This document shows, piece by piece, positions 26,318-33,875 of a DNA stretch of 64,000 nucleotides; position 1 is the stretch's first letter; the number at the start of each line of letters is the position of its first letter. The notes beneath the pieces were generated by a model, which searched no databases, was not told the origin of the DNA, and worked only from the letters and a program-made list of their open reading frames with translations. The position numbers were made by a program, and so were the translations under genes. The stretch covers positions 1 to 64,000 of the forward strand of contig NZ_SPQQ01000006.1 in the NCBI RefSeq assembly GCF_004766045.1, given 5' to 3'. This DNA comes from Desulfosporosinus fructosivorans. GTDB taxonomy: Bacteria; Bacillota; Desulfitobacteriia; Desulfitobacteriales; Desulfitobacteriaceae.

Positions 26318-27136
26318 ATGATTCGCATTGGACATAACCCTAATACCAATATGTTGCCAATGTTTCACTTTTTGTCAAAAGAGCATCCTTTACTGGAGTC
26401 GATCACTGCAGAACCTACAGGGCATAACGCAATGCTGTGCGATGGTAGGATTGATATGGCTCCTATTAGTGCATTTTCTTATGGAGAACATTGGCAAGAT
26501 TATGCCATTTTGCCAAACCTTTCTGTCTCCACCAAAGGACGAGTAGGGTCGATTCTCTTATTCTCCAAAGTTCCATTGGAAAATTTGGACGGCATGATCG
26601 TTGCGTTGACAGACACCTCTGCAACCTCAGTAAATCTGACCAAAATTTTGCTCCATCAGTACTATGGAGTTGTTCCTCGTTATTTGACGATGAGTTCCAG
26701 TCTTCAGGGAATGTTTGCTAAGGCAGACGCTGCACTCTTGATTGCGGATGCAGCCATTCAAGCAGCCCTTCTTCAGCCAGAATGTTATATCTATGATCTG
26801 GGTGAAGAGTGGTTTAATTACACTGGATGCTCCATGACTTATGCAGTTTGGGCATTTCCCAAAAGACTAATTACAGAGCGGAAAGAAGAAGTTTTCACAG
26901 TTTATCAAATGCTAATCGCTGCTAAAACCAAGGCTTTGATTAACATGGAGGATATTGTAAAAACTTGCCAAACCATGCTAGGGGGATCGCTAGAATTTTG
27001 GAGGGATTATTTCACCCAGTTCAATTATGGCTTAGATAAAACGACTGTTGCAGGACTTGAGAAATACTTAAACCTGTGTTTTGAGCAGAATCTGTTGTCA
27101 AGTCGTCCTGTGTTACAATTTTGGCCGGAGGAGTAA
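26318..27136 (+). CDS. mqnA: Chorismate dehydratase, futalosine pathway
   Basis: This 272-residue protein matches MqnA: IGHNPNTNMLPMFHFL, CDGRIDMAPISAFSYG and a type-2 periplasmic-binding-like fold without signal peptide. MqnA converts chorismate to 3-enolpyruvyl-benzoate, the first step of the futalosine menaquinone route. mqnE lies 30 kb away, so the pathway is not clustered. Confidence 0.88.
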   Translation: MIRIGHNPNTNMLPMFHFLSKEHPLLESITAEPTGHNAMLCDGRIDMAPISAFSYGEHWQDYAILPNLSVSTKGRVGSILLFSKVPLENLDGMIVALTDTSATSVNLTKILLHQYYGVVPRYLTMSSSLQGMFAKADAALLIADAAIQAALLQPECYIYDLGEEWFNYTGCSMTYAVWAFPKRLITERKEEVFTVYQMLIAAKTKALINMEDIVKTCQTMLGGSLEFWRDYFTQFNYGLDKTTVAGLEKYLNLCFEQNLLSSRPVLQFWPEE

Positions 27137-27139
27137 AGC

Positions 27140-27502
27140 ATGGGTTACTGGGTTTACCTAGCTAGATGTGGTAATAATTCTATATACACGGGAGCTACGA
27201 CAGATCTTCTAAGGAGAGAGAGAGAACATAACAGTGGGTCCCCAAAAAGGAACGGAGCAAAGTATACAGCTGCACATCTTCCAGTGTCTTTGGCACAAGC
27301 TTGGGAGGTAGGTTCTTGGAGTGATGCCCTTCGTCTGGAATATGCCATAAAAAAGTGCCAACGACCAGAAAAGGATCAGTTAATTAGGGAGCCAGAGCGG
27401 ATTTATCAACTCGCCGAGCGCCGTAATCTGACCTTCTCTATAACAGAGACTTCTCAAGATTTATTGAAAAAGACGGAGGAAGCCTACCCGAAGAGCCTTT
27501 GA
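27140..27502 (+). CDS. GIY-YIG domain protein (UPF0213)
   Basis: This 120-residue protein starts 3 bases after mqnA and carries a single GIY-YIG nuclease domain: [25 protein letters not shown] and the downstream Glu in LRLEYAIKK. Small stand-alone GIY-YIG proteins (YhbQ type) are probably DNA-structure nucleases. Confidence 0.88.
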   Translation: MGYWVYLARCGNNSIYTGATTDLLRREREHNSGSPKRNGAKYTAAHLPVSLAQAWEVGSWSDALRLEYAIKKCQRPEKDQLIREPERIYQLAERRNLTFSITETSQDLLKKTEEAYPKSL

Positions 27503-27530
27503 AAGGGTATGTAGGCTAGAAGGAGTGCAT

Positions 27531-27938
27531 ATGTTTAGAATTGCATTAGTTGCCCATGACGAAAAGAAAGCGGAAATGATTGAATTCGCCAAAAAACATC
27601 AAACTGTATTGTCTCAGTGTGAATTAACGGCAACTGGAACAACGGGTAAGTTGGTTCAACAACATACAGGATTACCAGTGACTGCACTAATGTCGGGCCC
27701 ACTTGGGGGAGATCAACAAATTGGTAGCTTAGTTGCTACTCAAGCTTTAGATATGATAATTTTCATGCGCGATCCTTTGAACGCTCAGGCCCATGAACCA
27801 GATATTGCTGCCTTGCTGCGTGTCTGTGATGTCCATAATGTTCCCTTAGCAACAAATCGCCAAAGCGCAGAAATTCTAATGGCCTTTGTTAAACTACATA
27901 TAGAAGGGAGTGAGAAAAATGCCAATCGTACAAGTTGA
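27531..27938 (+). CDS. mgsA: Methylglyoxal synthase
   Basis: I use ATG 27531 behind AGGAG, giving 135 residues. Motifs: [25 protein letters not shown] (with the catalytic Asp) and [11 protein letters not shown]. The enzyme converts dihydroxyacetone phosphate to methylglyoxal and phosphate, a glycolytic bypass. Its end overlaps the next start by 20 bases. Confidence 0.93.
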   Translation: MFRIALVAHDEKKAEMIEFAKKHQTVLSQCELTATGTTGKLVQQHTGLPVTALMSGPLGGDQQIGSLVATQALDMIIFMRDPLNAQAHEPDIAALLRVCDVHNVPLATNRQSAEILMAFVKLHIEGSEKNANRTS

Positions 27939-28104
27939 GATGTTAGAAGGCCACACACTCGCGAAAAAAAGATTAATGGTAGAGAAAGTTACTGAGGCAA
28001 TTGTAGAGTCCCTTGGTGTTCCTGCAGATAAGGTGACTATTATCATTCGAGATATGTCTAAGGAGAATTTCTCCAAAGCAGGAAAACTTGCCTGTGATCA
28101 ATAA
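27919..28104 (+). CDS. 4-oxalocrotonate tautomerase family protein
   Basis: ATG 27919 gives 61 residues; the Met is expected to be removed to leave the catalytic N-terminal Pro ([10 protein letters not shown]). The rest has the family pattern [27 protein letters not shown]. It overlaps mgsA in another frame by 20 bases, a tight translational link; whether it handles methylglyoxal-related products is unknown. Confidence 0.9.
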   Translation: MPIVQVEMLEGHTLAKKRLMVEKVTEAIVESLGVPADKVTIIIRDMSKENFSKAGKLACDQ

Positions 28105-28131
28105 TTACAGTGCAATATTATACATTGCAAA

Positions 28132-28161
28132 AAGCGCGAAGAGGAAGCCCTCTTCGCGCTT
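28132..28161. terminator. Bidirectional hairpin terminator
   Basis: AAGCGCGAAGAGG pairs with CCTCTTCGCGCTT between convergent genes; A/T-rich on the left flank. Confidence 0.75.
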
Positions 28162-28182
28162 CAGAATTCACTAGAAGAGAGC

Positions 28183-29571
28183 TTATACTTCATAGGCGCT
28201 CTCACCCAGAAATTCTCGCAAAATTGAGTTGAAAGGGACGGTGGAGCTATCTATTGGATTAAAAAAAGACAGAAGGGTTAAGAGATTGAGGGCTGATTGA
28301 TAATGTGGGGACGCAGGTGTTACAGAGATCAATAATTGTTCGGCAAAGGGACGGAGTGCATTAAGTTCATATAAAAGGCTAGAGTTAAACATTACATCAG
28401 CTTCTTCTTGAAAAGGGAAGATATTGCTATTTTCTCCTCGCCGGACACTCTCCCATTGTGCTAGTGTTCGTTCAGGCTCAATGCCACGAAATTTATCGTC
28501 GCGAACAAGCCTGCGGATAAGTCGGACTTCGGTGGTAGGAACCCTAGTATAGGCATCTATATTGAGCTGGAAAAGGTCGCTAACATAAATCTTGAACATT
28601 TGGTTTCGATCAAGTGAAGGGAGTAAACAAGGATTTAGCGCATGTATTCCCTCAACAACAAGAATCTCGTCAGAACTCAATTGCATAGGTTTACAGACGG
28701 GGCCTCGTCCGCCACATACAAAATCAAAGATCGGAGTTTCAACTTCGAATCCGCCAACGAGTGTTTTTAAATGAGCTGCGAGCAAGGGTAAATCAAGGGC
28801 TTCTAAGCACTCGAAATCGTATTGTCCACAGGAGTCTAGGGGGGTCTCAGCCCGCGGTAGGAAGTAATTATCGAGCGAGAGGGCAACTGTACGTAGACCA
28901 TTAACACGTAGCTGGGTTGACAGTCGTTGGGCGAACGTCGTTTTACCGGACGAAGTAGGCCCAGATATTAGAATAACTCGGACGTTGCGTCGCTTTTCAA
29001 AAATCTGATCAGCAATCGAGGATATCTTCTTCTCATGTAAGGCTTCAGCTAAACAGATTAAGTCCTGAGAAGCATTTGCATTAATAATGGCATTAACATC
29101 TTGAACGGTGGAAAGGTGTAAGTTTTCTAACCAACGTTGAGATTCGGAGAACGTGGCAGAGAGCTTTTCTGGGGAAATAAATGGGGAAATAAATTCAGGG
29201 TGATCGGAATTCGGAAAGAGCAGTATAAATCCAGGTAGGAAATGGATTAGCTTAAAGTATTTCAAGGATCCCGCTCGATCGAATGGGGGATAAATCGTGG
29301 TAATCCTCTCATTGCCTATAAGGCATTGATATAAATTATCTTGTCCTCTCTCATAAGGGATGGACTGGTCAGCAAGAACCCAGTTTCGTAAATGATCTTC
29401 AATTTGCTGGACTTCCCGTATTGAGAGTGTGGAATTGACAAGCTCACAATAGACACCATCGAGGATAGAGTGAGAAATTTTAAGTTGTTCACCTGGAAAA
29501 AGCTCTTTAACGACCCCGATGAGTCCAAGAATCAGACTCTGTCGATATCTTCGGAGTTCAAAAGCTGTCAT
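28183..29571 (-). CDS. Uridine kinase-like (PRK family) P-loop kinase
   Basis: I start at 29571, 7 bases after AAAGGAGG (29579-29586), giving 462 residues. The N-terminal 190 residues are a TGS/threonyl-tRNA-synthetase-like region found in this group. The kinase part has Walker A ISGPTSSGKTTFAQR, DNYF, and EGIHALNP, typical of phosphoribulokinase/uridine kinases. A nucleoside kinase role is likely; the substrate is unproven. Confidence 0.85.
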   Translation of the reverse strand: MTAFELRRYRQSLILGLIGVVKELFPGEQLKISHSILDGVYCELVNSTLSIREVQQIEDHLRNWVLADQSIPYERGQDNLYQCLIGNERITTIYPPFDRAGSLKYFKLIHFLPGFILLFPNSDHPEFISPFISPEKLSATFSESQRWLENLHLSTVQDVNAIINANASQDLICLAEALHEKKISSIADQIFEKRRNVRVILISGPTSSGKTTFAQRLSTQLRVNGLRTVALSLDNYFLPRAETPLDSCGQYDFECLEALDLPLLAAHLKTLVGGFEVETPIFDFVCGGRGPVCKPMQLSSDEILVVEGIHALNPCLLPSLDRNQMFKIYVSDLFQLNIDAYTRVPTTEVRLIRRLVRDDKFRGIEPERTLAQWESVRRGENSNIFPFQEEADVMFNSSLLYELNALRPFAEQLLISVTPASPHYQSALNLLTLLSFFNPIDSSTVPFNSILREFLGESAYEV

Positions 29572-29777
29572 TCTTGGTCCTCCTTTCAAGTATGTTATTT
29601 TAAAGTAATTCTACAGACCCGCATAATTTCCTTTATAATAAGCGTAGGAATAGGCTAAATTCGCAAATCAACGAAGAGGGTTGTCCGTATAGGGAGGAAA
29701 TTTGTCTTTAATGGAGAATATACAGGGAATAGGTTGTATATTATTTAAGCAAGTTAAAGATCAAGGAGGGAAGCGAA

Positions 29778-31250
29778 ATGTACGAAAGCACACGGGGTAA
29801 TCTTTCTGAACAAACTGCATCGCAAGCTATTACATTAGGTATGGTACCAGGCGGGGGACTCTTTGTTCCCTCAACCTTTCCCGCCTTGAATTGGCAAGAC
29901 CTACAGGGGTTAACGTATCGTGACATCGCCCAACATGTTATGACCCCTTATTTGCCTGAGTTCTCTCAGGACGTCCTTTCCGACATTGTAAACGTCTATG
30001 CCGATGGAACGTTTGACGGGCCTAATCCGGCACCTCTGATTTCTGTTGGGAATTTTGGGGTACTGGAGCTTTGGCATGGGCCTACTGCAGCGTTTAAAGA
30101 TATGGCTTTGCAAGTATTGCCAAATTTAATGAAAGTTAGCCTTAGTAGTGTGGAGTTGAATTCTGATGTTTTGATTCTTGTGGCAACATCTGGTGACACA
30201 GGAAAGGCCGCGTTGGAGGGATTTAAAAACAGAGAAGGTATGCATATTGTTGTCTTTTACCCAGAGGGGGGGGTAAGTGCTGTTCAAGAACGTCAGATGA
30301 CGACGACAGAAGGGACTAATACCCATGTAGTTGCAGTTAAGGGGAACTTTGACGAGTGTCAAGCCGCTGTGAAACGTATATTTGCTTTGGACAGTTTGAA
30401 GGCTCAGTTACAGGAGAAAAATTTGATCTTTTCCTCCGCTAATTCCATCAACTGGGGAAGACTTTTGCCACAAGTCGTTTATTATTATTGGGCCTATTTG
30501 CAAGCAGTAGAGCAAGGAAAAGTTACTCCAGGGAGCAAGATGAATGTAGTGGTCCCTACAGGGAATTTCGGTAATCTCTTGGCTGCGTATTATGCCAAAC
30601 GCATGGGACTGCCTATTGGCCAGATTATTAGTGCTTCGAATAAAAATAATGTCCTGGTTGATTTCTTCTCGACTGGAGTGTATCAAAGCCAGCGAGCCTT
30701 TTTTCAAACGATCTCACCGTCTATGGACATTTTGGTATCGAGTAATTTCGAACGCTTTCTATATGAGATGAGTGGGCGAGATGCGCAGAAGATTCGGAGT
30801 TGGTATGATTCGAGTAACCAGGGGATGTTTACAGTTGATCCAGACACCTTGAAACAATGCCAGGATACAGTCTATGCAGGATGGTCCGATGAAGACGAAA
30901 CTTTAGAGACAATATCCAGAAGTTATAAAGCCTATCAGTATGTTTTTGACCCTCATACGGCAGTTGGGATGAAAGTCTACGAGGATTATCTTGCCACGAC
31001 AAAGGATCAAACATTCACAGTCATAGCTTCAACGGCAAGTCCTTTTAAATTCTCCTCGAATGTTTTAACAGCCTTACAAGGGAAGCAAGAGAGTTTGCGT
31101 GACGAATGGGTTGCCCTAGATGACCTCACTAAATTGACAGGCTGGAAGATACCGCTCGGGTTACAAGGGTTAAATAATAAGCCAGCAAAAACGGTTGAGG
31201 TGTGTGAAGCAGAAGGGATCGTGGAAGTACTTCAAAGAATGTTTATTTAA
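29778..31250 (+). CDS. thrC: Threonine synthase
   Basis: This 490-residue PLP enzyme converts O-phosphohomoserine to threonine. Marks: YESTRGN at the N-terminus, the PLP lysine in GPTAAFKDMALQ, ATSGDTGKAALEG, and the glycine-rich PTGNFGNLLAAYYAK. Length fits the longer thrC type. AAGGAGGGAAGCG precedes the ATG. A terminator lies at 31331-31360. Confidence 0.95.
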   Translation: MYESTRGNLSEQTASQAITLGMVPGGGLFVPSTFPALNWQDLQGLTYRDIAQHVMTPYLPEFSQDVLSDIVNVYADGTFDGPNPAPLISVGNFGVLELWHGPTAAFKDMALQVLPNLMKVSLSSVELNSDVLILVATSGDTGKAALEGFKNREGMHIVVFYPEGGVSAVQERQMTTTEGTNTHVVAVKGNFDECQAAVKRIFALDSLKAQLQEKNLIFSSANSINWGRLLPQVVYYYWAYLQAVEQGKVTPGSKMNVVVPTGNFGNLLAAYYAKRMGLPIGQIISASNKNNVLVDFFSTGVYQSQRAFFQTISPSMDILVSSNFERFLYEMSGRDAQKIRSWYDSSNQGMFTVDPDTLKQCQDTVYAGWSDEDETLETISRSYKAYQYVFDPHTAVGMKVYEDYLATTKDQTFTVIASTASPFKFSSNVLTALQGKQESLRDEWVALDDLTKLTGWKIPLGLQGLNNKPAKTVEVCEAEGIVEVLQRMFI

Positions 31251-31330
31251 GGAGAGGATATCTCTTAGCGCGCTCTTAGCTTCTAGCGATAAATGTTCGT
31301 TAGGGGTTCTTCATGCAGGACCAATATGTT

Positions 31331-31360
31331 AAGCCCCCTCGTCAGACGAGGGGGCTTAAT
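31331..31360 (+). terminator. Terminator after thrC
   Basis: AAGCCCCCTCGTC and GACGAGGGGGCTT form a GC-rich stem, then TTAATAT. It lies about 80 bases past thrC and ahead of the yidC leader. Confidence 0.8.
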
Positions 31361-31399
31361 ATGCATTACAGTTACGCCTGAGTTATGGAGGAGGGTCCA

Positions 31400-31456
31400 A
31401 TGAATACCTCTCAACGCTATCTTGAGGATTTTCATTGTGTAGGCAGATGGGTGTAA
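31400..31456 (+). CDS. Possible 18-residue leader peptide
   Basis: ATG 31400 lies behind GGAGGAGG and encodes 18 residues ending WV before TAA. A near-perfect palindrome (CCGCCGACTTAAG.., 31464-31484) follows. The function is unknown; it could be a leader ORF of the yidC unit or chance. Confidence 0.3.
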   Translation: MNTSQRYLEDFHCVGRWV

Positions 31457-31463
31457 AGCCTAC

Positions 31464-31484
31464 CCGCCGACTTAAGTCGCGCGG
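31464..31484. repeat. Palindrome in yidC leader region
   Basis: CCGCCGACTTAAGTCGCGCGG is a 21-base near-palindrome around GACTTAAGTC. A second hairpin TACTCTTATCAGAGAGTA and a TATAAT box (31535-31540) follow it before the arrest-peptide candidate. Confidence 0.5.
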
Positions 31485-31571
31485 AGTATCAGATAATCTA
31501 TCTGTAAAAACTGGCGTACTCTTATCAGAGAGTATATAATAAGATATTCTGCGATGAGGGGAGGTGCACCA

Positions 31572-31832
31572 GTGCAAATAGACCATAATATTTGGTTACT
31601 ACTATTTTTTAATATTACATTGATATTAGCTCTCTCTGCGGTAAGTTATGAATTACTAAAACGTAATACAATTCATTTCAAGATCGCTGGGTGCAAATCC
31701 ACTGGATCTCAATATTCCTCCAACGTATCGTCAATTTTTGCAAATAGATATTTAATTATTAGAAGAATAATGAAAATAGATTCCGATGACGTCCTACCAC
31801 ATCACCTCCTTTATTTACAATCGCAAAATTAA
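31572..31832 (+). CDS. MifM-like arrest peptide candidate controlling yidC
   Basis: GTG 31572 follows GGGGAGGTG and gives 86 residues ending 12 bases before yidC. Residues 8-29 are one hydrophobic membrane helix. Residues 63-71 read IRRIMKIDS, then DDVLP. From memory, the Bacillus MifM arrest region reads IRKVFRMNS followed by acidic residues, so the match is position by position with conservative changes. Codons 79-80 contain CCTCCTT, complementary to the yidC Shine-Dalgarno. MifM monitors membrane insertion and turns on YidC2 in Bacillus; the same layout here suggests an analogous sensor. The arrest function is inferred, not shown. Confidence 0.6.
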   Translation: MQIDHNIWLLLFFNITLILALSAVSYELLKRNTIHFKIAGCKSTGSQYSSNVSSIFANRYLIIRRIMKIDSDDVLPHHLLYLQSQN

Positions 31833-31837
31833 GGAGG
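31805..31837 (+). promoter_or_regulatory. Hairpin sequestering the yidC Shine-Dalgarno
   Basis: CCTCCTT at 31805-31811 (inside the upstream ORF) pairs perfectly with AAGGAGG at 31831-31837, with four more pairs (31813-31816 with 31826-31829) after a T-T mismatch. The loop is about 9 bases. A ribosome stalled around codons 73-79 would cover the 5' arm and expose the yidC ribosome site. Confidence 0.75.
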
Positions 31838-31844
31838 AAAAGCC

Positions 31845-32516
31845 GTGAATATTGTTGTTGATGGGATGACCAGTTTATTAAATATACTCTATAGTTTTTC
31901 TGCTACAGTTGGTTTCCCTAATTATGGTGTAGCGATTATTCTTTTGACGATGTTAATTAAAACCTTGATTTATCCTTTAACCTATAAGCAAATGGCCTCA
32001 ATGCGTAAAACGATTGAGCTACAACCAAAGATCAAAGCAATTCAAGAAAAACATAAAGATGATAAGGAAAAAGCTAATGCTGGGGTTATGGAGTTATACA
32101 AAGAGCATAAAGTTAATCCCATGGGTGGCTGCCTCCCAATTGTCGTTCAGTTGCCGATTTTTTGGGCGTTATATAGCACACTTCGCAATTTCTCGTATGA
32201 AGGTTCAGCTACTGCCGCCCATTGGTTTTTGGGTTTCGATTTAACTAAAATCTATGGTTTTACTTCACCCTATCATTTGCTATTACCGATTTTTGCAGCG
32301 TTAACAACATACCTGCAAAGCAAAATAACAAATCCAAATACTTCCGATCCAACACAAAAGACGATGTTATATGTTATGCCGGTGTTTTTTGCTTACATTA
32401 GTGCCACAGTACCAGCAGGTTTAGCTTTATATTGGGTAACCATGAATGTTGTTTCTATTTTTCAACAACTATATATTAATCGGAGATTAGCGAGTCAAAG
32501 TAAGAAGGCTATATAG
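31845..32516 (+). CDS. yidC: YidC/Oxa1 membrane insertase (second-paralogue type)
   Basis: GTG start behind AAGGAGGAAAAG gives 223 residues. Five hydrophobic segments and a positive residue (Lys39) in the first helix at the hydrophilic groove, the C1 coiled-coil region (QPKIKAIQEKHKDDKEKA), and the conserved GGCLPIVVQLPIFWALY. There is no lipobox and no rnpA/jag/mnmE neighbours, so this is probably a YidC2-type paralogue rather than the oriC housekeeping copy. Its ribosome site is masked by the hairpin above, so expression should depend on the upstream ORF. Confidence 0.9.
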   Translation: MNIVVDGMTSLLNILYSFSATVGFPNYGVAIILLTMLIKTLIYPLTYKQMASMRKTIELQPKIKAIQEKHKDDKEKANAGVMELYKEHKVNPMGGCLPIVVQLPIFWALYSTLRNFSYEGSATAAHWFLGFDLTKIYGFTSPYHLLLPIFAALTTYLQSKITNPNTSDPTQKTMLYVMPVFFAYISATVPAGLALYWVTMNVVSIFQQLYINRRLASQSKKAI

Positions 32517-32554
32517 GTGGTTCAAAACATGGATAAATAAGCTCTTCTGAAAAT

Positions 32555-32735
32555 AGCACCAGCGTCCTGAAGTGAGACCTATAAACCGGACACAACAATT
32601 AAGAGCCCTCCCATGGTAGAATTAATCATCTACTTAGGGAGGGCATTTTTATGGGAAGAAAAGGCGAGAAACAAAGAAGTTATTCTCCAGAAAATTGCCT
32701 TGAATATCAAATCTAAGATTATTCGAGAATATTTT
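32555..32735 (+). mobile_element. Possible IS3-family remnant
   Basis: A CCGGACACAAC end-like sequence (near 32588-32597) and a hairpin precede ATG 32651, which encodes MGRKGEKQRSYSPE before drifting and stopping at 32714-32716. This start resembles IS3-group OrfA transposases. No rest of the element is present, so it is a decayed left end at best. The remainder of 32517-32833 holds only hairpins. Confidence 0.35.
32604..32648 (+). terminator. GC-rich hairpin with T tract
   Basis: GCCCTCCC and GGGAGGGC enclose a 24-base insert with an inner GTAGA/TCTAC stem, followed by ATTTTT. It may serve as the yidC terminator. Confidence 0.65.
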
Positions 32736-32805
32736 AGGAAGATATTAGATGTCACTAAAACCCTCTCTCGCTTGTGGGTGCGAGGGCTGTCCTAAAGGGG
32801 AATAA

Positions 32806-32835
32806 GTAAAAGGAGAGAGGAAATCCTCTCTCCTT
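32806..32835 (-). terminator. Terminator of pheA
   Basis: AAGGAGAGAGG-AAAT-CCTCTCTCCTT overlaps the pheA stop codon. On the minus strand it is followed by TTTTACTT. Confidence 0.75.
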
Positions 32836-33697
32836 AAAATATTGATTCATCGGGTTGCGCTTTGGGATATGAACCTAACAGTTTGACGGATATATTGGCT
32901 TCTTTAAGTGCCCATAGAACATCTTGAATGGGCGGAGCGAAGACATAACCGTCCACATCGAAGAAGAAAACGTATTCGCCCAATTTGCGTTTCGAGGGGC
33001 GAGATTCAATCCTAGTTAAATTGATTTGACGTTTACTAAATTCACCCAAAATACGGTATAAAGAACCCGGTGTATTATCTGCGATAACTAGAAGGGATGT
33101 TTTATCTTCGCCACCTGACATTTCCGCGAGGGCATGGCCGACGAGTACAAAACGTGTAGCATTCAGAAGGATATCTTGAATGCGTTCTTGAAGTTGGTGG
33201 AGGTTATAGAGGTGCGCCGCTCGACGGGGTCCGATGGCTGCCCAGTTTTCCCGAATAGAGGATATCTTATGGGCCGCTTCAGCGGTGCTTAAGCAAGTAA
33301 TTTGTTGAGCATGGGGGAGATGTTTCTCAAGAAAATCCCGGCATTGCCCTAGCGCCTGTTCGTGAGAATAAACTCTTTCTATCTGATGAAGAGGCATTGG
33401 CTCGAGCGTCAATAGACATTGATCGATTGGATGGACGAATTCATGAGTAATAAAGAGGTGCTCAGTCTGGCCGAGCGTATCCATTGTCACGCCAACCTGC
33501 CCTTCTGTGGAGTTCTCTAAAGGGACAAAGGCCCAGTCTATCTCCATATCATTGCAGGCGAATAGTAAGCGAGGAATTGTTGGGAAGGGGATAAGTGCTG
33601 GGTTTGTTTCGTTAAATTCAGGCTGAGAGGCCAGAAATAGATGGATTGCCTCCTCAGAAAAACTTCCTTTTGGCCCTAAATAACCTATTTTTTTCAT
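32834..33697 (-). CDS. pheA: Prephenate dehydratase
   Basis: This 287-residue protein has an N-terminal prephenate dehydratase domain (IGYLGPKGSFSEEA, VPLENSTEGQVGVTMD, ATRFVLVG) and a C-terminal ACT domain (GSLYRILGEFSKRQINLTRIESRPSK) that binds phenylalanine. It makes phenylpyruvate from prephenate; no chorismate mutase domain is fused. Confidence 0.95.
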   Translation of the reverse strand: MKKIGYLGPKGSFSEEAIHLFLASQPEFNETNPALIPFPTIPRLLFACNDMEIDWAFVPLENSTEGQVGVTMDTLGQTEHLFITHEFVHPIDQCLLTLEPMPLHQIERVYSHEQALGQCRDFLEKHLPHAQQITCLSTAEAAHKISSIRENWAAIGPRRAAHLYNLHQLQERIQDILLNATRFVLVGHALAEMSGGEDKTSLLVIADNTPGSLYRILGEFSKRQINLTRIESRPSKRKLGEYVFFFDVDGYVFAPPIQDVLWALKEANISVKLLGSYPKAQPDESIF

Positions 33698-33781
33698 TAA
33701 CTTTATCTCCTTCCTTTAAACTGAAAAGGTCTGCCTCATCCACTTTAAGGGAGGAGTCAGATCCTCATTGTACCATCCTCA

Positions 33782-33850
33782 TTGCCGTCAGTTAGCATCA
33801 TAGTTAGATATTATTCTTACTATCATAATACAGATAGACAATGACGGCAA
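33782..33850. repeat. Nested inverted repeat between pheA and hydrogenase genes
   Basis: TTGCCGTCA at 33782-33790 pairs with TGACGGCAA at 33842-33850, enclosing a smaller CTATC/GATAG hairpin. Nearby, CCTCATTG occurs twice in direct orientation (33762 and 33777). It may end the hydrogenase transcript. Confidence 0.4.
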
Positions 33851-33875
33851 GTGTTATTAAGGTCGGGTTATATAA

